Assembly: GCF_040546025.1 (NCBI RefSeq)
Contig: NZ_JBEPNA010000002.1
Coordinates: forward strand, 62,001 to 126,000
Source: Marisediminicola sp040546025
GTDB taxonomy: Bacteria; Actinomycetota; Actinomycetes; Actinomycetales; Microbacteriaceae
Direction: 5' to 3'
Length of the DNA: 64,000 bases
Both the position numbers and the translations under genes were made by a program. The notes under the pieces are model-generated. The model was given only the letters and a program-made list of their open reading frames with translations. It did no database searches and was not told the origin of the DNA. Positions 1-7,829 of this stretch are shown piece by piece. Within the stretch, counting starts at the first letter, position 1. Each line of letters begins with the position of its first letter.

Positions 1-6
1 AACCCC

Positions 7-840
7 ATGTCGCGCAGCGCCGCAATGCTCATCATGGGCGTCTTCACGCTCTACTTCCTCACGCCCATCTGGTGGCTGTTCGTCTCCTCCACGAAGGATG
101 TCGGGGAGTTCACCACGACCCCGCCGCTGGGCTTCACCGCCGACGCGATCCCGAACTTCTTCGGCAACATCGGGCGGCTCTTCGCTTACAACGACGGCAT
201 CTTCCTCAAATGGATCGGCAACAGCGTGCTCTACGCCGGCGTCGGCGCCCTTCTCGGAACCCTGTTCGCGGCGATGTGCGGCTACGCCCTGGCGAAGTAC
301 AACTTCCGGGGCCGCGAAGCGGTCTTCAACCTCGTACTCAGCGGTGTGCTCGTGCCCGCGACCGCGCTCGCCCTGCCGCTCTTCCTGATCTTCAGCCAGA
401 TCGAGCTCACCAACACCTACTGGGCTGTCTTCCTCCCCAGCATCGTGAGCCCGTTCGGGGTGTACCTCGCCAGGATCTACGGCTCCTCGAGCGTGCCCGA
501 CGAGCTTCTCGAGGCCGCCCGCCTCGACGGCTCGGGCGAGATTCGCACCTTCTTCACGATCGCCGCGCGGCTCATGTCGCCCGCCCTCGTGACCATATTC
601 CTGTTCCAGTTCGTCACGATCTGGAACAACTTCTTCCTGCCGCTCATCATGCTGCGGGACCAGAGCCTGTTTCCGGTGACCCTCGGTCTCTATGCCTGGA
701 ACAGTGCGATCGGCCAGAACCCAGAACTCAGGTCGTTCGTCATCATCGGCGCATTCGTGTCGATCCTGCCCCTGATCATCGCGTTCCTGAGCCTGCAGAG
801 GTTCTGGAGCGGCGGCCTCGCCGCGGGCAGTGTCAAGTAG
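7..840 (+). CDS. Carbohydrate ABC transporter permease (MalG type)
   Basis: Inner-membrane permease subunit of a binding-protein-dependent sugar importer. About six hydrophobic segments are visible, the first beginning within ten residues of the ATG. The cytoplasmic EAA loop that docks on the ATPase is at about residues 167-180 (EAARLDGSGEIRTFF). The 277 aa length suits the family. The frame stays open to the left edge, so the true start may lie outside the window, because family members usually carry 10-30 residues before the first helix. It is followed after 56 bp by the cognate sugar-binding lipoprotein and an alpha-galactosidase, so raffinose- or melibiose-type galactosides are the likely substrates (inference). 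The partner permease would lie upstream. Confidence 0.9.
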   Translation: MSRSAAMLIMGVFTLYFLTPIWWLFVSSTKDVGEFTTTPPLGFTADAIPNFFGNIGRLFAYNDGIFLKWIGNSVLYAGVGALLGTLFAAMCGYALAKYNFRGREAVFNLVLSGVLVPATALALPLFLIFSQIELTNTYWAVFLPSIVSPFGVYLARIYGSSSVPDELLEAARLDGSGEIRTFFTIAARLMSPALVTIFLFQFVTIWNNFFLPLIMLRDQSLFPVTLGLYAWNSAIGQNPELRSFVIIGAFVSILPLIIAFLSLQRFWSGGLAAGSVK

Positions 841-896
841 TCCATTCCCACCAGCCGGTCTCCCTCCGGTTACACCGCACACGAAAAGGACAGAAT

Positions 897-2231
897 ATGC
901 AACGCAAATTCAAGACAGTCGCTATGGCAGCGGCCGTCGTCTCCTCGCTCGCCCTCGCGGGCTGCGCGACCGCATCGGACAGCGCTGCGCCCGGCGAAGC
1001 GGCCGGCGACTGCGCTCCCTCCGACGGTCCCGTCGAACTGACCTTCACCAGCTGGGTTCCCGGAATGGACAAGGTCGTCGAACTGTGGAACGAGCAGAAC
1101 GAGGACATCCAGGTCGAGTTCCAGACCGGCCCGAACGGCAACTCGGGCACGTACCAGAACTTCTTCAACGAGATCAAGGCCGGCAACGCGTCTGACGTCG
1201 GCCAGATCGAGTACGACGCCCTGCCGAACTTCCGCGTGCAGGACGGCCTCGAGAACATCGCCGCCTGTGGCGACATCCTCGCCGCCGGCGACGACTTCGT
1301 CGACTGGACCTGGAGCCAGGTCACGTTCGGCGAGGACAACGCCGTCTACGCCATCCCGCAGGACAGCGGCCCCATGGCGATGTACTACCGCGCCGACCTC
1401 TTCGAGGCCGCCGGCATCCCCGTCCCCACCACCTGGGAGGAGTACGCGGCCGCCGCGGCGCTCATCAAGGCCGAGGGCTCCTACATCACCAACTTCCCGA
1501 AGACCGACGTCAACTGGTTCGCGGGCATGGTCTGGCAGAACGGTGGCCAGTGGTTCTCGAACGACGGTGACAACTGGGGCGTCGAGCTGACCTCCCCCGA
1601 GTCGATCGAGGTCGCCGACTATTGGCAGACGCTGATCGACAACGAAGAGGTTTCGGCGCTCGCATCGTTCTCGGACGAGTGGAACAACTCCTTCGACACG
1701 GGCCAGCAGTGGACCTGGATCTCCGCCGTCTGGGGGGCCTCGACGCTCTCCACCGGTGCCCCGAACCAGGCCGGCAACTGGCGCGTCGCTCCCATGCCGC
1801 AGTGGGAAGCCGGCGGAGAGGACGCCGGCAACTGGGGCGGATCCTCCACCGCAGTGCTCAAGGGCTCTGACCACCCGTACGAGGCCGCGCAGTTCGCTCT
1901 GTGGCTGAACACCGACCCCGATGCCCTCGCCATGGCGAACGAGCTCGGCGGCCTGTACCCGGCGTCGAAGGAGGGCGCGACCCTTCCCGCGTTCACGGGC
2001 GAGTCGGAGTACTACGGCGGACAGAAGATCTACGACGTCTTCGCTGAGGCCTCGGCCAATGTCATCCCCGACTTCCTGTGGGGACCGACTATGACCCAGA
2101 CCTACACCGACGTCTCGGACGGCTTCGGCACGGTCCTCGGCGGCAGCGGTACTCTTGCTGATGCCCTCGCGGCCGGCGGCGAGAAGACCGTCGAGGCGCT
2201 CAAGGCGCAGTCGATCCCCGTACAGGAGTAG
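897..2231 (+). CDS. Extracellular sugar-binding lipoprotein of ABC importer
   Basis: Solute-binding protein (family 1, MalE/MsmE-like, 444 aa) that captures sugar outside the membrane and delivers it to the permease. The N-terminus is a lipoprotein signal: charged start, hydrophobic stretch, and lipobox LALAGC with the modified Cys at residue 23. The mature part begins with an acidic linker and then PVELTFTSW, typical of the first strand of this fold. The ATG at 897 has an AAGGA ribosome site six bases upstream. The stop at 2231 sits inside the ribosome site of the alpha-galactosidase, so the two are translationally linked. Alpha-galactoside specificity is inferred from that neighbour only. 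Confidence 0.92.
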   Translation: MQRKFKTVAMAAAVVSSLALAGCATASDSAAPGEAAGDCAPSDGPVELTFTSWVPGMDKVVELWNEQNEDIQVEFQTGPNGNSGTYQNFFNEIKAGNASDVGQIEYDALPNFRVQDGLENIAACGDILAAGDDFVDWTWSQVTFGEDNAVYAIPQDSGPMAMYYRADLFEAAGIPVPTTWEEYAAAAALIKAEGSYITNFPKTDVNWFAGMVWQNGGQWFSNDGDNWGVELTSPESIEVADYWQTLIDNEEVSALASFSDEWNNSFDTGQQWTWISAVWGASTLSTGAPNQAGNWRVAPMPQWEAGGEDAGNWGGSSTAVLKGSDHPYEAAQFALWLNTDPDALAMANELGGLYPASKEGATLPAFTGESEYYGGQKIYDVFAEASANVIPDFLWGPTMTQTYTDVSDGFGTVLGGSGTLADALAAGGEKTVEALKAQSIPVQE

Positions 2232-2236
2232 CTCAC

Positions 2237-4333
2237 ATCCATCGCATCATCCACCTCCGCGCCTCGGGCACCAGTCTCGTACTGGATGCCCGGGGTGCGG
2301 GGGTTCCCTTTTTTCTGCACTGGGGCTCGGACCTCGGAGCTGCCTCGGATGCCGAACTCGCGCGGCTGGCCGACGCGATCGCGCCGGCTGTCTCACCCAG
2401 CTCGATCGACGGGCAGCTGAGGCTGAGCCTCGTTCCCCTCGAGAGCGAGGGTTGGAGCGGGCTGCCCGGCTTCGCCGGAGCGAACGATGCGGGACCGCTG
2501 TCGCCGGCCTTCCTGCTCACCGGCATCGAGCAGACCAGTGGAAGCTCGATTCTCGTGCGGCTGGCCGACGAGACCACCGGGCTCGAGCTCGACGCCTCGA
2601 TCGGGATCGACTCGCACGGCGTGCTCGAGTGCCGCAGCACCGTGACGAACCGCGCCCCTGCCGCCTTCACTCTCTCCCGCCTCGCGGTCACCCTGCCGCT
2701 TCCGGCCCGCGCACGCGAGCTCCTCGACTTCACCGGCCGCTGGTCGCACGAGCGCCGGCCGCAGCGCCGCAGCCTCGACCACGGCTCCTGGAGCCGGCAG
2801 TCCCGGCACGGGCGCACCGGCCACGACAGCCCCTTCGTGCTTGTCGCGGGAACCGAGGGCTTCGGCTTCCGCTCCGGCGAGGCATGGGCCCTGCATGTTG
2901 CCTTCAGCGGCGACCAGCACCTGAGCGCCGACTCCCACGCGACGGGCCACGCGCTGCTCTCCGGCGGCGAGCTGCTTGCCCCGGGCGAGGTGCGGCTTGA
3001 CAGGGGGCAGAGCCACCGGTCCCCCGCCGTCGTGGCCGCCTGGTCGGCCGACGGACTCGACGGGATCAGCGCCAGGTTCCACGATCGCGTGCGCGAGCGG
3101 CATCCGCTCCCTGTGCGCAAGGTCATCGTCAACACCTGGGAGGCGGTCTACTTCGAGCACGCCGTCGACCGCCTCACCTCCCTCGCCGAGACCGCCGCGG
3201 CGGTCGGCGTCGAGCGCTTCGTGCTCGACGACGGCTGGATGACCGGACGCACCGACGACCGGCGCGCGCTCGGCGACTGGACCGTCGACCCGGACAGATG
3301 GCCGGGCGGCCTGCATCCGCTCATCGACCGTGTGCACGCCCTCGGCATGGACTTCGGGCTCTGGGTGGAGCCGGAAATGGTCAGCCTCGACTCCGACATC
3401 GCCCGCGCGCACCCCGACTGGCTGCTGCGCGGCCGTGCCGACCGCCTGCCTCAGCCGTGGCGGCAGCAGTTCGCGCTCGACCTCGGCAACCCCGACGCGT
3501 TCGAGAACATCCTCGGGCAGCTCACCGCACTGCTCGACGAGTATCCGATCGCCTACCTCAAGTGGGACCAGAACCGCGACCTGCTCGGAGGCTCGTCGCT
3601 GCGGCAGACCCGCGCCACGTACCGGCTCATGGACGGTCTGCGCGAGCGCCACCCCGGGCTCGAGATCGAGTCGTGCTCCTCCGGCGGCGCCCGCGTCGAC
3701 CTCGGCGTGCTCGAGCGCACCGACCGCATCTGGGTGAGCGACACCAACGACCCGCTCGAGCGGCAGTCGATCCAGCGCTGGACCGGGCTGTTGCTGCCCC
3801 CCGAGTACCTCGGCAGCCACCTCGGCGCCCCAACCGCGCACACGACCGGCCGCACGAGCGACATGGGCCTGCGCCTGGCGACCGCGTTCTTCCTCTCCGC
3901 CGGCATCGAGTGGGACCTCGGGCAGGCGGATGCCGCCGACCTCGCCGCCATTCGCACCTGGATCGCGCTCTACAAGGACTCGAGGGCGCTGCTGCACTCC
4001 GGGCGGACGGTGCGGGCGGATGCCGCGGATCCGGCCATCCTCGTGCACGGCGTCGTCGCGCCGGATGCCGCGATCTTCGCGGTCGTCTGCCTCGCGGCGC
4101 CGCGGGATGCCGTGCCGGCTCCCGTGCTCTTTCCCGGGCTCGACCCCGACACGAGTTATCGGGTCGAGGTGCTCGACCTCGGTGCCGGCCCGCGCGTGAT
4201 GCAGGACCAGCCGCCGCCGTGGACCTCGTCGGGCGGCCTCGTGCTCTCCGGGCGGGTGCTCGGCGCGGTCGGCATCGCGATGCCGCTGCTGCTGCCGGCG
4301 CAGGCGCTCGTGCTGAGGTGTGTGGCGGTCTGA
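2237..4333 (+). CDS. Alpha-galactosidase, GH36, with probable ATC start
   Basis: Hydrolyses terminal alpha-1,6-galactosyl residues such as those of melibiose and raffinose. It shows the GH36 N-terminal beta domain, DDGW near residue 332, the nucleophile in YLKWDQNRD (about Asp444), CSSGGAR, and the acid/base segment WVSDTNDPLER (about Asp502). Coding similarity runs back to about 2240, but the first ATG, GTG or TTG in this frame is at 2555, which would remove about 106 residues of the N-terminal domain. The codon ATC at 2237 follows a perfect AGGAG by eight bases and gives 698 aa, the normal family length. A mutated or misread ATG is equally possible. Most probably cytoplasmic; no signal peptide is seen. 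Confidence 0.88.
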   Translation: MHRIIHLRASGTSLVLDARGAGVPFFLHWGSDLGAASDAELARLADAIAPAVSPSSIDGQLRLSLVPLESEGWSGLPGFAGANDAGPLSPAFLLTGIEQTSGSSILVRLADETTGLELDASIGIDSHGVLECRSTVTNRAPAAFTLSRLAVTLPLPARARELLDFTGRWSHERRPQRRSLDHGSWSRQSRHGRTGHDSPFVLVAGTEGFGFRSGEAWALHVAFSGDQHLSADSHATGHALLSGGELLAPGEVRLDRGQSHRSPAVVAAWSADGLDGISARFHDRVRERHPLPVRKVIVNTWEAVYFEHAVDRLTSLAETAAAVGVERFVLDDGWMTGRTDDRRALGDWTVDPDRWPGGLHPLIDRVHALGMDFGLWVEPEMVSLDSDIARAHPDWLLRGRADRLPQPWRQQFALDLGNPDAFENILGQLTALLDEYPIAYLKWDQNRDLLGGSSLRQTRATYRLMDGLRERHPGLEIESCSSGGARVDLGVLERTDRIWVSDTNDPLERQSIQRWTGLLLPPEYLGSHLGAPTAHTTGRTSDMGLRLATAFFLSAGIEWDLGQADAADLAAIRTWIALYKDSRALLHSGRTVRADAADPAILVHGVVAPDAAIFAVVCLAAPRDAVPAPVLFPGLDPDTSYRVEVLDLGAGPRVMQDQPPPWTSSGGLVLSGRVLGAVGIAMPLLLPAQALVLRCVAV

Positions 4334-4641
4334 GCCTGTGCAACCGGCCATCCGGCAGTGTCGGCGCCCGTTTGTGGCGTTTGCGCCCGCTCGTGCGGGC
4401 GCATTCGTCACAATCGGGCGCACTCACCCGTCTCACGTCACAATCGGGTGCAACTCCGGCGATTTTTCGCCGGGCCCTGATGTAGTCCTGCGTTTCCGAG
4501 CGGTGGAAGCCGCCGCACCCGCATTTCACCTGAGTTGCGCACGTACGCGACGTAAATCCTGCCGATCTCACGAGATCTCACAAGACGATCTGCAGTGTCG
4601 GCGCCCGCGCATGACAAATGCCCCCGCTCGTGCGGGGGCCG
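4334..4641. other. Intergenic region with hairpins and repeats, no gene
   Basis: About 300 bp between the alpha-galactosidase and a lipoprotein remnant. It contains most of a 57-bp repeat pair (listed separately), a direct repeat CGTCACAATCGGG at 4406 and 4436, and a hairpin with arms CCGGCGA and TCGCCGG at 4456-4473 with a T4 loop. No open frame here resembles a protein. Confidence 0.6.
4356..4412 (+). repeat. 57-bp repeat unit A with conserved stem-loop
   Basis: First copy of an ungapped 57-bp repeat; the second lies at 4593-4649. Both begin CAGTGTCGGCGCCCG and end GTCACAA or GTCACAT-like bases at identical spacing. The unit holds a stem CGCCCGC / GCGGGCG around a TCGT loop at 4384-4401, extended by two more pairs. 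In unit B one stem pair changes from G-C to C-G on both sides, so pairing is kept. Confidence 0.7.
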
Positions 4642-4649
4642 ATGTCACA
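4593..4649 (+). repeat. 57-bp repeat unit B with conserved stem-loop
   Basis: Second copy of the unit at 4356-4412, same orientation, 237 bp away. Its stem is CCCCCGC / GCGGGGG around the same TCGT loop at 4621-4638. Its right end overlaps the presumed start of the lipoprotein pseudogene. Confidence 0.7.
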
Positions 4650-5222
4650 AATGGGAACATTCACGCCATTTCGCCGACTGCGACTGCTGCAATAGGCGCC
4701 TGCCGATTGGTGTCGCTCTCGCACTCACGCTCTCAGGGTGCTCGGGCGATGCGCTCGGCTACGCCGGGGCTGGGCAGAGCCAGATCACGCTGCCAAGCAG
4801 GTACGACCATGTGCTCGCCGGGGTCCCGCTGCAGAACACGGGCGATGGCGATCTCGAACTAGTGGGGGTTGCCCCGTTCGGAGTCGAGAACGTGGAGATC
4901 GGCCGCACGGCGGTCACGCCAGTGCAACTGCTCGACGACGGCATCAGTATCGGGGCATCGCCCTGGCCGCTGGAGGGGACCGACCTCGCGGCGTGGCAGG
5001 AGCGCGAGGCGGTCGCCGGATTTGTGTTGCCGCCCCTCCGAGGAGACCGACTGGACGGTTGTCTACGAGATTCGCTGGACCGATGACGGCGGGGAGGGCA
5101 GAGTCACCGGTGTCGAGGTCGTTTATCGCAGTAGCGGCATCGAGTTCAGCGAAACGATCGATGCCGGTGTATGTTTCTCGCCGGTCGGGGCCGAGGGTGC
5201 CTGTCAAATGCCTAGTGACTGA
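4642..5222 (+). pseudogene. Frameshifted small lipoprotein remnant
   Basis: Reading from ATG 4642 (or ATG 4651) gives a basic start, GTFTPFRRLRLLQ, that hits TAG at 4693. The next frame continues with RLPIGVALALTLSGCSG, a lipoprotein signal with lipobox LSGC, then a secreted domain of about 100 residues. At the C4 run 5033-5036 the frame shifts again, and SEETDWTVVYEIRW continues to a TGA at 5220-5222. Both lesions are one extra base, so the intact product would have been a secreted lipoprotein of about 190 aa. I do not recognise the family. Sequencing error is possible at the C run but less obvious at the first lesion. Confidence 0.6.
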
Positions 5223-5259
5223 ACACCCCACCGGGGGATCGACACCGGCGGGGTGTTTC
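5221..5259 (+). terminator. Rho-independent terminator after lipoprotein remnant
   Basis: Stem AACACCCC / GGGGTGTT plus inner CCGG / CCGG with one mismatch, then TTTCATG. It starts on the stop codon of the lipoprotein remnant, which suggests that gene was once expressed. Confidence 0.65.
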
Positions 5260-5270
5260 ATGCATGATGG

Positions 5271-5347
5271 CGCACGTAACCGAGGAGATTCGGCGCCACG
5301 CCGGGTAGATCGACCAGCCGATGCGGCGTGGCGCTGAAACTCCTGCG
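5271..5347 (-). repeat. 77-bp palindromic repeat, copy 1
   Basis: Read on the minus strand it starts CGCAGGAGTTTC and ends CTCGGTTACGTGCG, exactly 77 bp, matching copies at 36172-36248 and 36368-36444. The inner stem GCGCCACGCCG / CGGCGTGGCGC is a perfect 11 bp. In copy 2 one pair of this stem is A-T instead of C-G, so the pairing is maintained while the sequence differs. Confidence 0.8.
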
Positions 5348-5434
5348 AAGCGTGCGTCGGTGGGTGCCGTGACGGGGTGCGGCGACATGCTCGGGTGGAG
5401 AGTCCGCGACACGCCGCAGCAATGTCGGTGGCAA

Positions 5435-5463
5435 TTGACATCATCGAATGTATGTTCGAATAT
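5435..5463 (+). promoter_or_regulatory. SOS (LexA) box within imuA' promoter
   Basis: A 16-bp palindrome TCGAATGTATGTTCGA at 5444-5459 closely matches the actinobacterial SOS box TCGAAC-N4-GTTCGA. A perfect -35 TTGACA lies at 5435-5440 and a weak -10 GAATAT at 5458-5463, 17 bp apart, so bound LexA would cover the spacer and -10. Damage-induced control of the imuA'-imuB-dnaE2 operon follows from known mycobacterial biology. Confidence 0.88.
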
Positions 5464-5469
5464 GGGAAG

Positions 5470-6261
5470 ATGCTTCACGCCGCAGTTCTCGCCGATCCCT
5501 TCGAGGGGGACCAGGGACACGACGCTGCCCCGGGCGCCACCCCCGCCGGCAGCACCGGCACCCCGGGCGAGACGGTGCGCGAGCTGCAGGCGCGCATCCG
5601 CCAGATGCAGGGCACCAGGCTCGACACCCGCAGCCTGCCGACGCATCCCGCGATCGCGTCGCTGCTGCCCGGCGGCGGGCTCAAGCAGGGGGCGGCCTAT
5701 TCCGTCGAGCGGTCGGCCACGCTGCTGATGGCCCTGCTCGCCGGTCCGTCGGCCGCGGGGTCCTGGTGCGGTGTCATCGGCGTTCCCGAGTTCGGAGTCG
5801 AGGCGGCCGCGCGCCACGGCATCGACCTCGACCGGCTCGTGCTCGTGCCGCACCCCGGAGACCAGTGGCTCGGCGTCACGGCCGCCATCGCCGACGTGCT
5901 CACGGTCGTCGTCACCCGTCCCCCGCGCCAGGCGAGCGACTCGAGCATCGCGCGGCTGGCCGCCCGGCTGCGACAGCGCGGGGCCACCCTCATCGTGCTC
6001 GGCCCGTGGCCCCAGACCGAGGCCATGCTGAGCATCTCGCACAGCCGCTGGAGCGGCATCGGCAACGGGCACGGCCACCTCGCCGCGCGCGAGGCGACCG
6101 TGACCGTCAGCACCCGCACGAGCGCCCGACCGCGCAGCGCGCGGCTCTGGCTGCCCGGCCCCACCGGCCAGGTCAGTCGCGCCGAGGCGCACCCGCTCGC
6201 GTGGCAGGGCGGCGGCCCCGTCGGCATGCCGGCGCTGCCGCAAGAGGTGCTTGCCGGATGA
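5470..6261 (+). CDS. imuA': ImuA' mutasome accessory protein (RecA-like)
   Basis: Accessory protein of the DNA-damage-induced mutasome, needed with ImuB and DnaE2 for translesion synthesis and induced mutagenesis. The 263-aa product has the diverged RecA/SulA-like fold (ELQARIRQMQG, SLLPGGGLKQGAAYSVE) without a canonical Walker A. ATG 5470 is chosen because it lies 6 bp after the -10 element, so the mRNA may be leaderless; ATG 5452 is inside the SOS box and would lie upstream of the transcript start. Its TGA overlaps the imuB ATG by 4 bp. Identity rests mainly on the operon and N-terminal similarity, as this family is poorly conserved. Confidence 0.85.
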   Translation: MLHAAVLADPFEGDQGHDAAPGATPAGSTGTPGETVRELQARIRQMQGTRLDTRSLPTHPAIASLLPGGGLKQGAAYSVERSATLLMALLAGPSAAGSWCGVIGVPEFGVEAAARHGIDLDRLVLVPHPGDQWLGVTAAIADVLTVVVTRPPRQASDSSIARLAARLRQRGATLIVLGPWPQTEAMLSISHSRWSGIGNGHGHLAAREATVTVSTRTSARPRSARLWLPGPTGQVSRAEAHPLAWQGGGPVGMPALPQEVLAG

Positions 6262-7829
6262 CCGCGACCTCGCCGACCTCGGTCACACGCACGATCGTGC
6301 TCTGGTGCCCCGACTGGCCGATCGCGGCGGCCGCGCGCGCCCACGGCCTTGCGCCCGGTTCCACGAACACGGATGCCGCCATCGCCCTCATCGAGAAGGG
6401 CCAGGTGTTCGCGTGTTCCGCCGCGGCCCGCCGGGAGGGCGTGAGGCGCGGCCTCCGCGTGCGCGAGGCGCAGAGCCGGTGCCCCGACCTCGTCGTGCTG
6501 CCCTACGACGCTGCCGTCGACATCCGCGCCTTCGACCCGGTGCTCGAGGCAATCGAGGAGGTGACCTCCGGGGCGCAGCTGCTGCGGCCGGGCATGTGCG
6601 CAATCCGCTCCCGCGGCCCGAGCCGCTTCTACGGCAGCGACGACGAGGCGGCGCTGTGGCTGCTCGACACCCTCGACGCCCTCGGCATCGACTCGCGGGT
6701 CGGCATCGCCGACGGACCGTTCACCGCCGAGCACGCCGCCCGCAGCGCCGTCCGACCGCGCATCCGGGTCGTGCCGGAGGGCGGATCGGCCGCCTTCCTC
6801 GCTCCCCTGCCGGTGCGGATGCTCGACCGCCCCCCGTTGACGACCCTGCTGCAGCGGCTGGGCATCCGCACCCTCGGCGAATTCGCCGCGCTGCCGGCCG
6901 CCGACGTCGACGCGCGTTTCGGTCGGGAGGGCGCCCACCTGCACGCCCTCGCCGGCGGGCTCGACAGCCGCCGGGTCATCCCGCGCACGCCCCCGCGCGA
7001 GCTCGACAGCGTCATCGAGTTCGAGCCGCCGCTCGACCGCATCGACCAGGTCGCATTCGGCTTCCGGGCATCCGCCGACAGCTTCATCGAGGCCATCACG
7101 GCCGCGAAGCTCGTCTGCACGAGCATCAGGGTCGAGATCGACTCGGATGCCGGGGAGACCTCCGAGCGCACCTGGCTGCATCCGCGGTCCTTCACCGCCG
7201 CCGATGTCATCGACCGCATCCGCTGGCAGCTGCAGGGCGGCGGCAGCGAGAGCGGGCTCAGCTCGCCGGTCAGCTACGTGCGAGTCGTCCCGGAGGCCGT
7301 TGACGCGATCGGCAACCACGAGCAGGGGCTGTGGGGAACCGCCGCCGACGAGCGCATCCACCACGGGCTCTCCCGCGTGCAGAGCATGCTCGGCCACGGT
7401 GGGGTGCTCACGGCCGTGATCGGGGGCGGACGCACGCTCGCCGACCGGCAGAACCTCATCGCCTGGGGCGACCGGCCCGCGGCGGACCGCGACCCGGCGC
7501 CGCCCTGGCATGGCAAGCTGCCCGACCCGGCACCGTCGACGGTGTTCGAGAAGCGCCTGCCGGTCACGGTCGTCTCGGCGGCGGGAGAGCCCCTCACGGT
7601 CGATGAGCGCGGCGTCCTCTCCGCGGAGCCCGCCGGCCTCTCCTCCGGCACCACGGTTCGCCGGCTCACCGCCTGGGCGGGTCCGTGGCCGATCGAGGAG
7701 CGCTGGTGGGTCGAGGGCGCGGGGCGGTCAGGCAGGTGCGACCGGTTCCAGGTCGTCGACGACACGGGGGTGGCCTGGCTGCTGGTCAGCGAGGGTGCGC
7801 TCTGGTGGGCCGAAGCGAGGTACGACTGA
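6258..7829 (+). CDS. imuB: ImuB, catalytically inactive Y-family polymerase homologue
   Basis: Scaffold subunit that links DnaE2 and ImuA' to the sliding clamp. The 523-aa protein has a Y-family core, but the usual catalytic strand with its Asp is replaced by LWCPDWP, and the second acidic motif reads LEAIEEVTSGAQLL instead of the S-x-DE form, as expected for inactive ImuB. A helix-hairpin-helix region follows (LLQRLGIRTLGEFAALP). QNLIAWG near residue 398 resembles the clamp-binding motif QLPLWG of mycobacterial ImuB. The start overlaps the imuA' stop (ATGA) and its stop overlaps the dnaE2 start (TGATG), giving tight stoichiometric coupling. Confidence 0.93.
   Translation: MTATSPTSVTRTIVLWCPDWPIAAAARAHGLAPGSTNTDAAIALIEKGQVFACSAAARREGVRRGLRVREAQSRCPDLVVLPYDAAVDIRAFDPVLEAIEEVTSGAQLLRPGMCAIRSRGPSRFYGSDDEAALWLLDTLDALGIDSRVGIADGPFTAEHAARSAVRPRIRVVPEGGSAAFLAPLPVRMLDRPPLTTLLQRLGIRTLGEFAALPAADVDARFGREGAHLHALAGGLDSRRVIPRTPPRELDSVIEFEPPLDRIDQVAFGFRASADSFIEAITAAKLVCTSIRVEIDSDAGETSERTWLHPRSFTAADVIDRIRWQLQGGGSESGLSSPVSYVRVVPEAVDAIGNHEQGLWGTAADERIHHGLSRVQSMLGHGGVLTAVIGGGRTLADRQNLIAWGDRPAADRDPAPPWHGKLPDPAPSTVFEKRLPVTVVSAAGEPLTVDERGVLSAEPAGLSSGTTVRRLTAWAGPWPIEERWWVEGAGRSGRCDRFQVVDDTGVAWLLVSEGALWWAEARYD

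Noticed and set aside
72..896. Open frame fused in front of the sugar-binding lipoprotein
   Set aside because: The first part is an out-of-frame reading of the permease gene; the lipoprotein has its own ATG, ribosome site and signal peptide at 897.
4356..4660. CRISPR-like repeats near 4.4 kb
   Set aside because: Only two copies, 237 bp apart, no regular spacers and no cas genes.
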